A stretch of 64,000 bases of DNA from CALGYY01 sp963678485 (GTDB lineage: Bacteria; Bacteroidota; Bacteroidia; Bacteroidales; CAIWKO01): assembly GCA_963678485.1 (NCBI GenBank), contig OY782882.1:1736001-1800000 (forward strand), given 5' to 3'. Each line of letters starts with the position of its first letter. Position 1 is the stretch's first letter. The position numbers and the translations under genes were made by a program. The notes beneath the pieces were generated by a model. It was not told where the DNA came from and ran no database searches. It saw only the letters and a program-made list of their open reading frames with translations. Shown piece by piece: positions 53,515 through 61,732 of this stretch.

Positions 53515-54792
53515 TTAACGTTTATATTCTTTGAGTACTAAACAAGAATTCACATCCCCGAAGCCAAAACTCGCCTTAATAATACATTTGGGATGATAAT
53601 CAATGGTTGAATGGGGAATAGCCTCAGCTCGGATGGCGCTAAGGATTTCGCTATTTACGTCCTCACAATTCAGGTTTGGATGGATAAACCCCTGCTGCAT
53701 CTCAATGAGTGCGGCGGCGGTTTCAATTGCTCCGGCTCCTCCGAGTAAATGGCCCGTCATTGATTTAAGGGAGTTGATATAAGGGAAATCGTTAAAACTC
53801 CGTCCAAGCGCAGTTTTCCAATTGTTCACCTCTATTGCGTCTGCCTTTGTGGCTGTAAGATGGCCTGAGATAAGATCTATTTCCTCTGGTTTTATTGACG
53901 CGTTGTGCACAGCTCCTTCAATACATTTTAATATGGCTTCGCTATTGGGGGCTGTCATTGTACCACCTTTGCGTTGACCGCCAGTATTCATGAAGCCTCC
54001 AGCGATTTCTGCGTAAATTGTCGCGCCGCGTAACTGTGCTTCCTCTAGTTCTTCAAGAAGTAAAACGGCGCCTCCGGCACCAGGAACAAATCCTGCAGCT
54101 GACTGACTCATTGGTCTGCTTGCTTCCTCCGGTCGGTCGTTAAAACCCTTAGAAAGCACGCGCATCAGGTCGAAAAGACACCAATAATTTGGAGAGTAAC
54201 AATCAATTCCGCCAACAAGCATACGCTTGGCCCGTCCTGCCTGTATATGCTGCGCCCCCATAATAATTGCATCAGTACCAGAAGCACAGGCATTCGAATT
54301 CCCAAAATTGGCGTTACCCAAGGCCAGAATTTTTGTAAGATGTGCGCTGGGAGCACTCACCATGGTTTGTTCAACCATGTCGGATCGCAATTTTTTTATT
54401 TGATTGCTGCTAACCATTGGAGCAATGCGATCACACAGCAAATCCACCGAACCTATCACAGTTCCCAGCACCGAACCACTATCGTAGTCAACTTCTGAAT
54501 TATAAAGGTCGGGGATTTGTAAACCTGCATCCTTCCAGGCCTCAAGTCCGGCAATTAAACCATATTTTAAAAAACGGGAAGTATTTGGCAAATTAAAGCG
54601 CTCAAGAAAAGACTCAGACTCTGCATCCAATTCAGGAATTCCACCAACCTGACAACGCATACCCAGCGATTCAAGTTCTGGAATGAAGCGAATTCCGGAT
54701 CTGCCTGTCCGAATTGCTTCAGCAAAAGCATTTTTCCCAAAGCCATTTGGGCTGATTACTCCAATACCTGTAACAACAACCCTTTTCATCAT
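53515..54792 (-). CDS. Beta-ketoacyl-ACP synthase (FabF/KAS II type)
   Basis: This 425-residue condensing enzyme has the thiolase fold with the full Cys-His-His triad: Cys169 in NSNACASGTDAI, His311 in LISGHLTATKAD and His348 in KSMTGHLLGGAG. It should catalyse decarboxylative condensation of malonyl-ACP with an acyl chain, rather than being an inactive chain-length factor. It starts at the ATGA overlap with the upstream dehydratase gene. No ketoreductase or enoyl reductase gene is in the cluster, so a reduced chain would need host enzymes, or a short unreduced or unsaturated product would result. Confidence 0.93.
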   Translation of the reverse strand: MMKRVVVTGIGVISPNGFGKNAFAEAIRTGRSGIRFIPELESLGMRCQVGGIPELDAESESFLERFNLPNTSRFLKYGLIAGLEAWKDAGLQIPDLYNSEVDYDSGSVLGTVIGSVDLLCDRIAPMVSSNQIKKLRSDMVEQTMVSAPSAHLTKILALGNANFGNSNACASGTDAIIMGAQHIQAGRAKRMLVGGIDCYSPNYWCLFDLMRVLSKGFNDRPEEASRPMSQSAAGFVPGAGGAVLLLEELEEAQLRGATIYAEIAGGFMNTGGQRKGGTMTAPNSEAILKCIEGAVHNASIKPEEIDLISGHLTATKADAIEVNNWKTALGRSFNDFPYINSLKSMTGHLLGGAGAIETAAALIEMQQGFIHPNLNCEDVNSEILSAIRAEAIPHSTIDYHPKCIIKASFGFGDVNSCLVLKEYKR

Positions 54793-55226
54793 TTTTGTAC
54801 TTTTGAAAGCATCAGCAAACCTTTGAGTGTAACATAAATAAGGCCTGCTTCATCCATCATTTTAATTGATGACTTTATTGTTTTATTTCTGAAGTAGATG
54901 AGCTCTCCAACAGTAATCATTGGCTTACCTACTGGGATTTTTTCGTGAAACTGAGCATTAATCTCGTGAAGGATTGGAATATAATCACCGGGATTCTCAA
55001 CCAAAGCAAAAGCATGCCCCACCAATCCAACTTGCCCCATAGCTTCAACAGCAATTACCCCGGGAATCACCTGCTGTTCGGCAAAATGTCCGTTATATAC
55101 TGGATTATCACTGTGAAAGGTATATTTCCCGGAGATTTTCCGCTCATCGATTTGAATAAATTCGTCGACCAGCAAAAAACTTTTGCTATAGGGCAGTATG
55201 CTAAGAAGCGCTGCAGGGGCTATCAT
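54789..55226 (-). CDS. 3-hydroxyacyl-ACP dehydratase, FabZ-like
   Basis: This 145-residue protein has the hot-dog fold signature with GHFAEQQVIPGVIAVEAMGQ, where His47 and Glu61 are the catalytic pair of FabZ-type dehydratases. I start at ATG 55226; the upstream TTG (55241) lies in the -7 promoter box and is rejected. It is the first gene of the 18-gene minus-strand unit, and it presumably dehydrates a 3-hydroxyacyl chain on the ACP encoded two genes downstream. The length and motif fit the family, though the 'HFPG' loop is altered to HFAE, so an unusual substrate is possible. Confidence 0.85.
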   Translation of the reverse strand: MIAPAALLSILPYSKSFLLVDEFIQIDERKISGKYTFHSDNPVYNGHFAEQQVIPGVIAVEAMGQVGLVGHAFALVENPGDYIPILHEINAQFHEKIPVGKPMITVGELIYFRNKTIKSSIKMMDEAGLIYVTLKGLLMLSKVQK

Positions 55227-55238
55227 TACTTTTTTTTT

Positions 55239-55273
55239 CAAAGATAATTATAAAACACTTCATTTGTTCCAAA
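55239..55273 (-). promoter_or_regulatory. Promoter of the 18-gene minus-strand unit
   Basis: On the minus strand: TTTG (55273-55270), 23 nt, then TATCTTTG (55246-55239). The ATG at 55226 is only 12 nt after the -7 box, so the leader is very short. It is divergent from the promoter of the 55379 gene; together the two fill the 152-bp gap. Confidence 0.6.
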
Positions 55274-55327
55274 CACATATAGAATATCAAACACCGATAC
55301 GTATTCTCCGTCTCCCCCGAAACAGTA

Positions 55328-55358
55328 TTGAAAAAGCGCACGGAAATGTCTATTTTTG
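55328..55358 (+). promoter_or_regulatory. Promoter of the divergent radical SAM/SPASM gene
   Basis: TTG at 55328-55330, 20 nt, then TATTTTTG at 55351-55358: an exact match in both boxes and spacing. The ATG is 20 nt downstream. Confidence 0.8.
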
Positions 55359-55378
55359 TATTCTACTAATCTGTTCGC

Positions 55379-56500
55379 ATGAAGCCGCGGTATTCGATAT
55401 TATATTTTGAAACTACCCGCAGATGTAATCTTTCCTGCCCCTATTGCTCGTCGGGATCGCAGAAGCCGGAAGGAAGCTACCCTGCAGATATGACTACGCA
55501 ACAGATTAAGGATCGCGTACTAAATCCTGCGCGAAAGCTGGGAACTGAACTGCTCGATTTATCCGGAGGAGAGTTTTTGCTTAGAGACGATGCTCTGGAT
55601 TTGCTTGATTTTGCTAATAAAACAGGATTCAGAATCGCCATGGCGACCAACGGTTTACTGCTTGATGAGGCGCAGGCCAGAGAAATCAAGAGGATAGTGG
55701 GAGATAACATCATCATTTCTTTTGGTATTAATTCTTTTGATGAGCTAAATCCTGAAACCAGAGAAACGAAAGATAGCTTCGTTTTGGAGCGTATTCAAAT
55801 GCTGGAGCACCTTAATATTCGGGCAAACATCAGCATTACCATGGGACAATTCAACAAGACCAGCTTTAGCGACACCGTTGCGCGCATACGTGAATTGCAT
55901 CTCCCATTTAATCGAATTCCCTTTGTTCCCAGGAATTGCGGTCGATCTGAACTGATGCCGGACAAAGCCTCAATGAGAGATTATTTTCATGAAGTACTGA
56001 GAAATAATTACAACGGACAAGTCAGTTACACGCCCTATTTCCTGCCTCAAGATGTTTATGAAAAAGTTTCAGGTCAGGATTTGAATCGCGAGAAAATTCC
56101 TCTTAATCCGCCGGTAGGATGCTGGGTCGGGGCATACTATGCCATAAATGCTGAAGGGGATGTTTCTCCCTGTCCGATGTTTCTCGACCAGGTTAAAGGT
56201 GGGAATGTGCTTGACACCGACTTAAAAGAAATTTTATTTGAAAGTGCTCTTTTTAAAACCATCACTAATCGAGACGCCTTAAAAGGAAAATGTGGAAACT
56301 GCCGCTACACGCACACTTGCGGTGGATGTCGCGTAATGGCATATTTTCATACAGGCGATATGTATGCAGAAGATCCAATCTGTTTCATCGATGAACTCAG
56401 CGAAAGCGAGCTATCAGGAATGGAAGCAGAAACAGTAAAAAGCTTTAGAAATTATGTAAGGATGGCGTATTTCGGAAAGATCTTCCTGCCACCAAAATAA
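55379..56500 (+). CDS. Radical SAM/SPASM protein, conventional domain order
   Basis: This 373-residue protein has the radical SAM core first: RRCNLSCPYCSSG (Cys16, Cys20, Cys23), LSGGEFLL as the SAM-binding motif and AMATNGLLL. The C-terminal SPASM domain has Cys248 (VGCWVGAYYAINAEG), Cys265 (DVSPCP), Cys305, Cys308, Cys314, Cys317 (CGNCRYTHTCGGC) and Cys335, so it can hold auxiliary [4Fe-4S] clusters. This is the typical order in peptide-modifying maturases, and contrasts with the nine array proteins. It is transcribed divergently from the FabZ-like gene, and the two share a 152-bp control region. No precursor peptide lies next to it, so a non-peptide substrate is possible. Confidence 0.92.
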   Translation: MKPRYSILYFETTRRCNLSCPYCSSGSQKPEGSYPADMTTQQIKDRVLNPARKLGTELLDLSGGEFLLRDDALDLLDFANKTGFRIAMATNGLLLDEAQAREIKRIVGDNIIISFGINSFDELNPETRETKDSFVLERIQMLEHLNIRANISITMGQFNKTSFSDTVARIRELHLPFNRIPFVPRNCGRSELMPDKASMRDYFHEVLRNNYNGQVSYTPYFLPQDVYEKVSGQDLNREKIPLNPPVGCWVGAYYAINAEGDVSPCPMFLDQVKGGNVLDTDLKEILFESALFKTITNRDALKGKCGNCRYTHTCGGCRVMAYFHTGDMYAEDPICFIDELSESELSGMEAETVKSFRNYVRMAYFGKIFLPPK

Positions 56501-56739
56501 CATTTACAAACCACTAAGGTTTTTGTTGATACCAACAAAAGACAAAGCATCGCGGGAAGGTCTCTTACTCTTAAGGCATAACCAAAACAAAGCATGCATC
56601 CGTGTTTGCGGACCAAGACGGATTGTTGATGAATAACAAATAGTTACAGGTGTTTTTTAGTACAACTAAAAAAACCAAATACTGAATTTTCACATTTAAC
56701 AAGAGCACAACTAAACGTGTGGTTTATATTCTTTAATTT

Positions 56740-56924
56740 CCACCTTTTGCATGAACAAAAGGTGGAGCCAAAATTCTAGTCAAAGCAAAATGCTATCCCC
56801 CCGCTCTCGCCAATGGCCGCAAATCACGCAAGGTAGTGCGGATTTGCTTGCCATTCGCGATTCACAGTCCGCCCACGCCCGCTTGCTTTGACAGGCCCGC
56901 GCACACGCTGTGAATATTAGCATT
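56740..56924. repeat. Nested inverted-repeat element (possible dispersed element or RNA)
   Basis: Five pairs of arms can be seen. CCACCTTTTG/CAAAAGGTGG at 56740-56749/56756-56765 is a perfect 10-bp stem. GTCAAAGCA/TGCTTTGAC at 56779-56787/56884-56892 is perfect over 9 bp. A long hairpin at 56812-56855 stacks AATGGC, GCAAATC and CGCA against TGCG, GATTTGC and GCCATT (17 bp). ATTCACAG/CTGTGAAT is at 56860-56867/56908-56915. AATGCTA/TAGCATT is at 56789-56795/56918-56924. GC content is higher than the flanks. Such elements are typical of dispersed palindromic repeats in Bacteroidota. Confidence 0.6.
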
Positions 56925-57067
56925 GCATAATTTCATTACTGTAAAAGAACCCCAAAGTACTAATGGTTTTGGTCTGATAGACTATTAAAACATGGGTGCT
57001 CAAAAAGATTGATAAGTGTAATCAATATTGATGGCCAATATTACAAACAATAGCTGCAAAAGGAACT

Positions 57068-57097
57068 CATTCGCGTTCATTCGTGGTATTCGTAGTT
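57068..57097. repeat. Fragment of the ATTCG-rich repeat
   Basis: CATTCGCGTTCATTCGTGG followed by TATTCGTAGTT resembles the right end of the 124-bp tandem unit at 33 kb (TCATTCGTGTCCATTCGTGA, then AATTCGTAGT). Differences are few, so both descend from one dispersed element. No GxxExxY gene accompanies this copy. Confidence 0.65.
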
Positions 57098-57241
57098 GAA
57101 GAAAGGTTTTAAAATCTATTGTTTTCTGTGAATAGTATTCCTACTACTCAACTTTTCCACTTGATCCGTGTTTGCACTTTTGCGTTGCCTGTTTGGTTCG
57201 GATCGTAAAGTTTTATGTGAAAAAAATTCCTACAGCAAATA

Positions 57242-57835
57242 CTACAGTGTCCCAAAATCAGGGACATCTTCCCTGACCACCACAGCTGTTCCAATAAAAG
57301 CGTTGTTCCCTATACGTACGCCCGGGTGCACAACGACGTTGGTGCCGATAAAACTGTAATCGCCCACACTGCAAGGTCCGATGAGGGTCGTCATAGAAGC
57401 CACAGACACATAGTTGCCCAACTTCACATCATGACCAATAACTGAGTTTGCGTGCAGGGTGCAGGATTTCCCGAATTCAATATTATGAGCAATCACTACT
57501 CCCGGTTGAACAATAATGGGTGCCTCAATACTGATTAGTGCACTAATGTATGACTTTGAAGAAATCAGCGGCGCCATCTTACCACCCCACTGTTCAATCT
57601 TAACTGCCATTTTTTCGCGCATACGATTATTGCCAACAGTAGCAATGAAATTTGAACCATGCTGCTGAAAATGGGCACGAACGGCCTCTTCCGTTTTTAA
57701 TACAGGGAATTTTTCATATAAAAAATCAGGAAGCGAGGGATTATCATCATAAAACACCACTGGCTTATCATAACCATCATAGATAAGCATATCCAGACTG
57801 TGTTTCCCCAAGTTGCCGGCACCTGCGATTAACAT
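57242..57835 (-). CDS. NeuD/PglD-like hexapeptide acetyltransferase (short C-terminus)
   Basis: This 197-residue protein belongs to the PglD/NeuD sugar O- or N-acyltransferase family. The N-terminal Rossmann-like part begins LIAGAGNLGKHSLD, and the C-terminal left-handed beta helix consists of hexapeptide repeats such as IEAPIIVQPGVVIAHN, VKLGNYVSVAS and IGTNVVVHPGVRIGNNAF. Family members acetylate amino sugars in glycan biosynthesis. The protein stops at VREDVPDFGTL, where relatives usually continue with a GNPAK-type loop of 5-15 residues, so a small C-terminal truncation by a stop mutation is possible. It follows a DegT aminotransferase, a standard pairing for making acetamido sugars. Confidence 0.85.
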   Translation of the reverse strand: MLIAGAGNLGKHSLDMLIYDGYDKPVVFYDDNPSLPDFLYEKFPVLKTEEAVRAHFQQHGSNFIATVGNNRMREKMAVKIEQWGGKMAPLISSKSYISALISIEAPIIVQPGVVIAHNIEFGKSCTLHANSVIGHDVKLGNYVSVASMTTLIGPCSVGDYSFIGTNVVVHPGVRIGNNAFIGTAVVVREDVPDFGTL

Positions 57836-57838
57836 AAG

Positions 57839-58936
57839 CTATTTTATTGGTTGAAGTTTTCCGCAAATATAATTCAAGTCCTCGTCCCACATGAATGTAT
57901 GCAAAGGTAAGGTCAACACCTTATCACAAAAAGGCTGTGCTGCCACGATACCCTCTGCAATATATGCATGATCACGGAACATCGCATATGAATATAAGGG
58001 TCGCGGATAGTGTATCATCGTTTGTATGCCTCTCTTTTCAAGGAAAAGCTTAAGATCGTTTCGGTCTTTTGCAAGAACAACATACTTATGATTGTTATAT
58101 ATTTCGTTGGGAGAAATCAATACTTTGATCTGCTCTTTTCCATTAAGAGTCTTCGCATATAACTGCCCACACTTGATTCTGGCGCTAACGATTTCGTCGA
58201 GAACATCCAGTTGAGCATCTAACAATTTTGCCTGAAGTGTGCTAATTCGGCTATTGTAGCCATGTTCAAAGTGATCCTGCCCGGCTTTTCCATGATACCT
58301 CAGCTTATGAATTTTCGCTGCAATTGCCGCATCATCAGTAAGTACGGCACCTCCAGAGCCAAATGCGTGAACTACTTTTGTGGGATCAAAACTTAAACAA
58401 GCAATGGTACCAAGACTACCTGCCACTGCCCCACCCCGCGAACTTCCCAGCGATTGCGCAGCATCTTCGATGTAGGGAATCTGATACGTTTCCACGAGCG
58501 CCTTCACTTTTTGCGGATCGGGCAGATTGCCATAAAGGTCCACACCTATGACGGCTTTCGGTTTATGTTGCTGCACCAATTGCTCAAGATGTGATAAGGA
58601 AATAAGCCCGGTTTCAGCATCAACATCTGCAAATACAGGAACTGCTCCAGCCCGCAACACTGGCGTTACCGTGGCAACAAAGGAAACAGCAGGAACAATG
58701 ATTTTATCACCAACCTGAACGCCAAGAGCCACTAATGCAAAAAACAATGCATCGGTACAACTACCAACCGTGACAGCATAAGACCGATGACAGAGCATCG
58801 AAAGCTTTCGTTCAAAATCAGCGATTACAGCCTCATCAACATATTGACCTGAAGCAAGTGTTTCCAGTCCTATGGCGTCAAACCTGTCCTTATACATAGC
58901 ATACAGGCGGTCGAGACGGTAAAAAGGGATGTTCAT
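57839..58936 (-). CDS. DegT/DnrJ/EryC1 family aminotransferase
   Basis: This 365-residue PLP-dependent enzyme transfers an amino group to a keto nucleotide-sugar. Lys187 in LSFDPTKVVHAFGSGGAVL binds PLP; Asp158 in IEDAAQSLGS pairs with the pyridine nitrogen; YAVTVGSCTDALFFAL contacts the phosphate. The length and order of motifs are normal for sugar aminotransferases. It overlaps neither neighbour and is 3 bp from the acetyltransferase gene, so both are one unit producing a 4- or 3-acetamido sugar precursor. The 4,6-dehydratase that would supply the keto sugar is not in this window. Confidence 0.93.
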   Translation of the reverse strand: MNIPFYRLDRLYAMYKDRFDAIGLETLASGQYVDEAVIADFERKLSMLCHRSYAVTVGSCTDALFFALVALGVQVGDKIIVPAVSFVATVTPVLRAGAVPVFADVDAETGLISLSHLEQLVQQHKPKAVIGVDLYGNLPDPQKVKALVETYQIPYIEDAAQSLGSSRGGAVAGSLGTIACLSFDPTKVVHAFGSGGAVLTDDAAIAAKIHKLRYHGKAGQDHFEHGYNSRISTLQAKLLDAQLDVLDEIVSARIKCGQLYAKTLNGKEQIKVLISPNEIYNNHKYVVLAKDRNDLKLFLEKRGIQTMIHYPRPLYSYAMFRDHAYIAEGIVAAQPFCDKVLTLPLHTFMWDEDLNYICGKLQPIK

Positions 58937-59015
58937 ATAAGCATTGCAATAGTTGTGGTAAAGATACTAAGATTTGAGCATTCGATTATTCGATATAATA
59001 TACATATTGATAAAT

Positions 59016-60286
59016 GGACATTCTACAGGGCAAACGCATCTAATTTTCCAGAACAGTAAGAAGATAGTCATTATCCCAGCCGGCTTTGAGTCTTTTACCC
59101 TTCACACTTCTTCTGGATGATTTTTCTTTTTTAAGCAAATTAAGAGCAATGCGATTAAGCAGGGATGCATTGTGAGCAGCATTACCAGCTCGCTTTCTGT
59201 TTTTGTCTTCAAGAAAGGCTACATCTAATACCCAGTGCAAACTATTCTCAATTCCCCAGTGAGAACGTATGCATCGACCAATAGACTCTGCGTCAGAATT
59301 AGCACTGGTAATATAATAGCGTGTTTCAGTTTCAGTTTTTTGTGTTGCTTTATGAAACCTCTCTGCTTGCACCCGTGCTATAGCATGTAATTTCGGCCAA
59401 CGATGAGCCTTATCCATTAAGCTAAAGTCACTAATGATGCTACAAACCCTTGTTTCAACCCGACCATGACCATAATCGACATCTTCCCAAACATCGATTG
59501 GTTTAAGCATGCGAAATGAGTCTTGTATATCCTCAAATAATTCGGGCTGATTTGCTTTAACCGCCAACAAGTAATCTGCGCTTTTGGATACAATTTTATT
59601 TGCGATATCCACTTGACAGCCCATGGCATCAATAGTTACAATGCTTCCTGATATTAACAGCGCATCAAGCAACGCAGGGATAGCTGTTATCTCATTTGAT
59701 TTGTCTTCAACCTGAATTTGACCAAGCGTAATCTGGTTTTCTTCAACCCATGCACTCACCATATGAATCGCCGATTTGGGACCTTTGCCTCTGCTTCCGC
59801 GAATAGTCTTTCCATCAATGCTAATTACTTTTCCTGTAGTTTGTTTTACTATATGTCTCGTCCAGTCAAGAAAACAAATCTCAAATGCATCAGGATCTAG
59901 GCTTGAGAAAAATCGATTGAAAGTATCATGCGAAGGAACACCATTTGGCAACTCGAGTATAGTCTTCAGCCATTCGATTTTTGAATGTCCGAAATCCTCC
60001 ATTTCATCCCAGGTATCTGCACCACATAAAACAGATGCAATACTAATAAATACTATGTCTTCGGCTAAATGCAATTTTGTTCTGTCAATTCTATGATCTG
60101 GTAAAGATGCGAAAAAAGACAATACGCTGGATTCTGCTTTCATTGTTTATGTTTTATATTGTTGTATATCAGACAAATATACAACTTTTGATTCAATAAA
60201 CAATGATTAAGATATTAACATTCAGCGTGTTAACAACTATTAGCCAGTAGGTAATTATTTAGATGCGTTTGCCCTGGGACATTCTA
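59016..60286. mobile_element. Complete ISAs1-type insertion sequence with target duplication
   Basis: The element proper runs from 59026 to 60276 (1251 bp). Its ends are perfect 18-bp inverted repeats, CAGGGCAAACGCATCTAA at 59026-59043 and its complement at 60259-60276. A 10-bp direct repeat, GGACATTCTA, flanks it at 59016-59025 and 60277-60286, the target duplication expected for this family. One transposase gene fills it, and its stop codon lies within the left terminal repeat. All parts are intact, so it inserted recently, in the gap between the DegT gene and the SGNH-like gene. Confidence 0.95.
59040..60143 (-). CDS. ISAs1 family transposase
   Basis: This 367-residue protein is a DDE transposase of the ISAs1 family. 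The start SVLSFFASLPDHRIDRTK and the domain TWDEMEDFGHSKIEWLK are typical of the N-terminal region. The catalytic core has Asp in VISIDGKTIRGS, Asp in IVTIDAMGCQ and a C-terminal Glu near HWGIENSLHWVLDVAF. No frameshift is seen, so it should be functional. It is the only gene of the insertion sequence. Confidence 0.97.
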   Translation of the reverse strand: MKAESSVLSFFASLPDHRIDRTKLHLAEDIVFISIASVLCGADTWDEMEDFGHSKIEWLKTILELPNGVPSHDTFNRFFSSLDPDAFEICFLDWTRHIVKQTTGKVISIDGKTIRGSRGKGPKSAIHMVSAWVEENQITLGQIQVEDKSNEITAIPALLDALLISGSIVTIDAMGCQVDIANKIVSKSADYLLAVKANQPELFEDIQDSFRMLKPIDVWEDVDYGHGRVETRVCSIISDFSLMDKAHRWPKLHAIARVQAERFHKATQKTETETRYYITSANSDAESIGRCIRSHWGIENSLHWVLDVAFLEDKNRKRAGNAAHNASLLNRIALNLLKKEKSSRRSVKGKRLKAGWDNDYLLTVLEN

Positions 60287-60348
60287 CTGAATAATTATCT
60301 TTTGTTTTGCTTACTTTTACACTGCGAAAAACTAACCCTATCTATTAA

Positions 60349-61698
60349 ATGTCTGTCGATAAGCCCAAAGAAAAAAGAGGCTGGAAAGAATTCCTGAAAT
60401 TTCTGCTTCTTTTTATTGTTATTCTTGCCTTGCTGGAAGGCTTGTGTTTCTTACTGATTAAGGGTCTTTTCCCCAACTATGAAAACTATCCATACAATCG
60501 CATAGTATCCGGATCAACGCTCTTTTATAACACTCCCGGTTACAATTACGGAAGCTCAACAATAAAAAATTCACCCACTGAAAAAGACCTTTGTATAGAC
60601 TCGAATGGGTTTGTTTGCGGACATCCCTTGTTGATGCATAAACCCAAAGAGGTTATACGTATTTTTCTTATCGGCGGATCAGCCTTGTTTGGCTCAGGAC
60701 AGAGCAGACCTTATGATCAACTTTTTGCCTATCCTTCAGGAAATTACTCATGGGAATCCAGTATTGCCGGTTGTCTTCAGCGAAAGCTGGATTCGCTGGC
60801 ACCAAACAAGAAATTTGAAGTTATAAATGCTGCCTGCTCAGGCTTTACAACAAAGCAGGCGTTGGCATTATATATTGAAAATATTTGTCGTTATCAGCCT
60901 GACTACCTTATTGAAATGGACGGCATGAACGATTTGGGAAACATGATCTCAGGAAGAGAAATCGACATGAACGAGATAATGTTCAGGAATTACTTTGAAT
61001 TAGCTACACGAAATAAAAATTTGCTTGGATTGAACATGATAAAAATCGTTCAACTGCTGCAATCCCGCATGCTTGAAAAGCGCACGGAGAAGGTCTCTCA
61101 ATCATTAATTGCGTCAAAGCTTTCGTACCATCCCGAAAAATTTACACTTGAGCAAGCGACCAACATCTATACTCCATTGAGCGAAAATTTCAGCGAATAC
61201 TGCAGGCTAGTTAATCGCTACGCTGCAGTAGTAAAAGCAGATTCGGTGAAATTTATTTACGTATTGCAACCCATGCTTAATCGCGTCAAAACCAATAAAA
61301 CCCTAAGCCAAACTGAGCAGAAATTTGCAACCACGATTGACCCGATTACAGCACCCGAAGAACAAATAAACAGCTTCACCGTAGCAAATATCCACGGACA
61401 AAAGATGAGTTCATATGACATTCTGCATTTGATGTTACTTTATGCCTTCGATCTTGGCTTTTCCGATTCGCTGAAAACCACAATTGAAAAGCAGTCTGCG
61501 CTATACATTGATGGAAATCAAGCCATACAGGGACTTGGAAACAATGTCGAATTCTACACCGATTACTGCCATTTAACACCGCAAGGAAATAAATTGATGG
61601 CCGGAACCATTGCATCTGCCATACTATCTCAAATCCCACAACTATGGGCTAAAGAGGATTCTCTTGCCCGGGCTGAACGACCGATTAAAAAGAAATAA
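60349..61698 (+). CDS. Membrane-anchored SGNH/GDSL hydrolase-like protein
   Basis: This 449-residue protein has one N-terminal membrane helix (about residues 14-36) and an SGNH-type domain facing the periplasm. Block I is IFLIGGSALFGSG with Ser111. Block II lies around INAACSGFTTKQA. Block III is DGMNDLG with Asn194. Block V is YTDYCHLTPQGNKL near the C-terminus, giving the Asp-x-x-His. All four catalytic blocks are recognisable, so it is probably an active esterase or acyltransferase. Such proteins often add or remove acetyl groups on surface polysaccharides, in line with the flanking sugar genes. A helix insert of about 150 residues separates blocks III and V. Confidence 0.8.
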   Translation: MSVDKPKEKRGWKEFLKFLLLFIVILALLEGLCFLLIKGLFPNYENYPYNRIVSGSTLFYNTPGYNYGSSTIKNSPTEKDLCIDSNGFVCGHPLLMHKPKEVIRIFLIGGSALFGSGQSRPYDQLFAYPSGNYSWESSIAGCLQRKLDSLAPNKKFEVINAACSGFTTKQALALYIENICRYQPDYLIEMDGMNDLGNMISGREIDMNEIMFRNYFELATRNKNLLGLNMIKIVQLLQSRMLEKRTEKVSQSLIASKLSYHPEKFTLEQATNIYTPLSENFSEYCRLVNRYAAVVKADSVKFIYVLQPMLNRVKTNKTLSQTEQKFATTIDPITAPEEQINSFTVANIHGQKMSSYDILHLMLLYAFDLGFSDSLKTTIEKQSALYIDGNQAIQGLGNNVEFYTDYCHLTPQGNKLMAGTIASAILSQIPQLWAKEDSLARAERPIKKK

Positions 61699-61732
61699 TG
61701 ACAATCATTGCCATCACTGATTACACAACTTA

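Larger units (their letters stand above)
56501..57241. other. 741-bp noncoding region with folded element and repeat fragment
   Basis: This stretch between the SPASM gene and the convergent acetyltransferase has no credible coding sequence. It holds a dense set of inverted repeats at 56740-56924 and a fragment of the ATTCG-rich repeat at 57068-57097 (both listed separately). A 12-bp direct repeat, ATCCGTGTTTGC, occurs near 56589 and near 57165. The short open frames here have biased composition and no recognisable protein. Confidence 0.6.

Noticed and set aside
52628..55226. Flexirubin or aryl polyene gene cluster.
   Set aside because: Only one ACP, one KAS, one dehydratase and a PPTase are present. 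The aromatic starter enzymes, chain-length factor, ketoreductase, acyltransferases and exporter typical of such clusters are missing.
57168..57359. Short plus-strand ORF overlapping the end of the acetyltransferase gene.
   Set aside because: It has no recognisable domain and lies opposite the conserved hexapeptide-repeat coding sequence.
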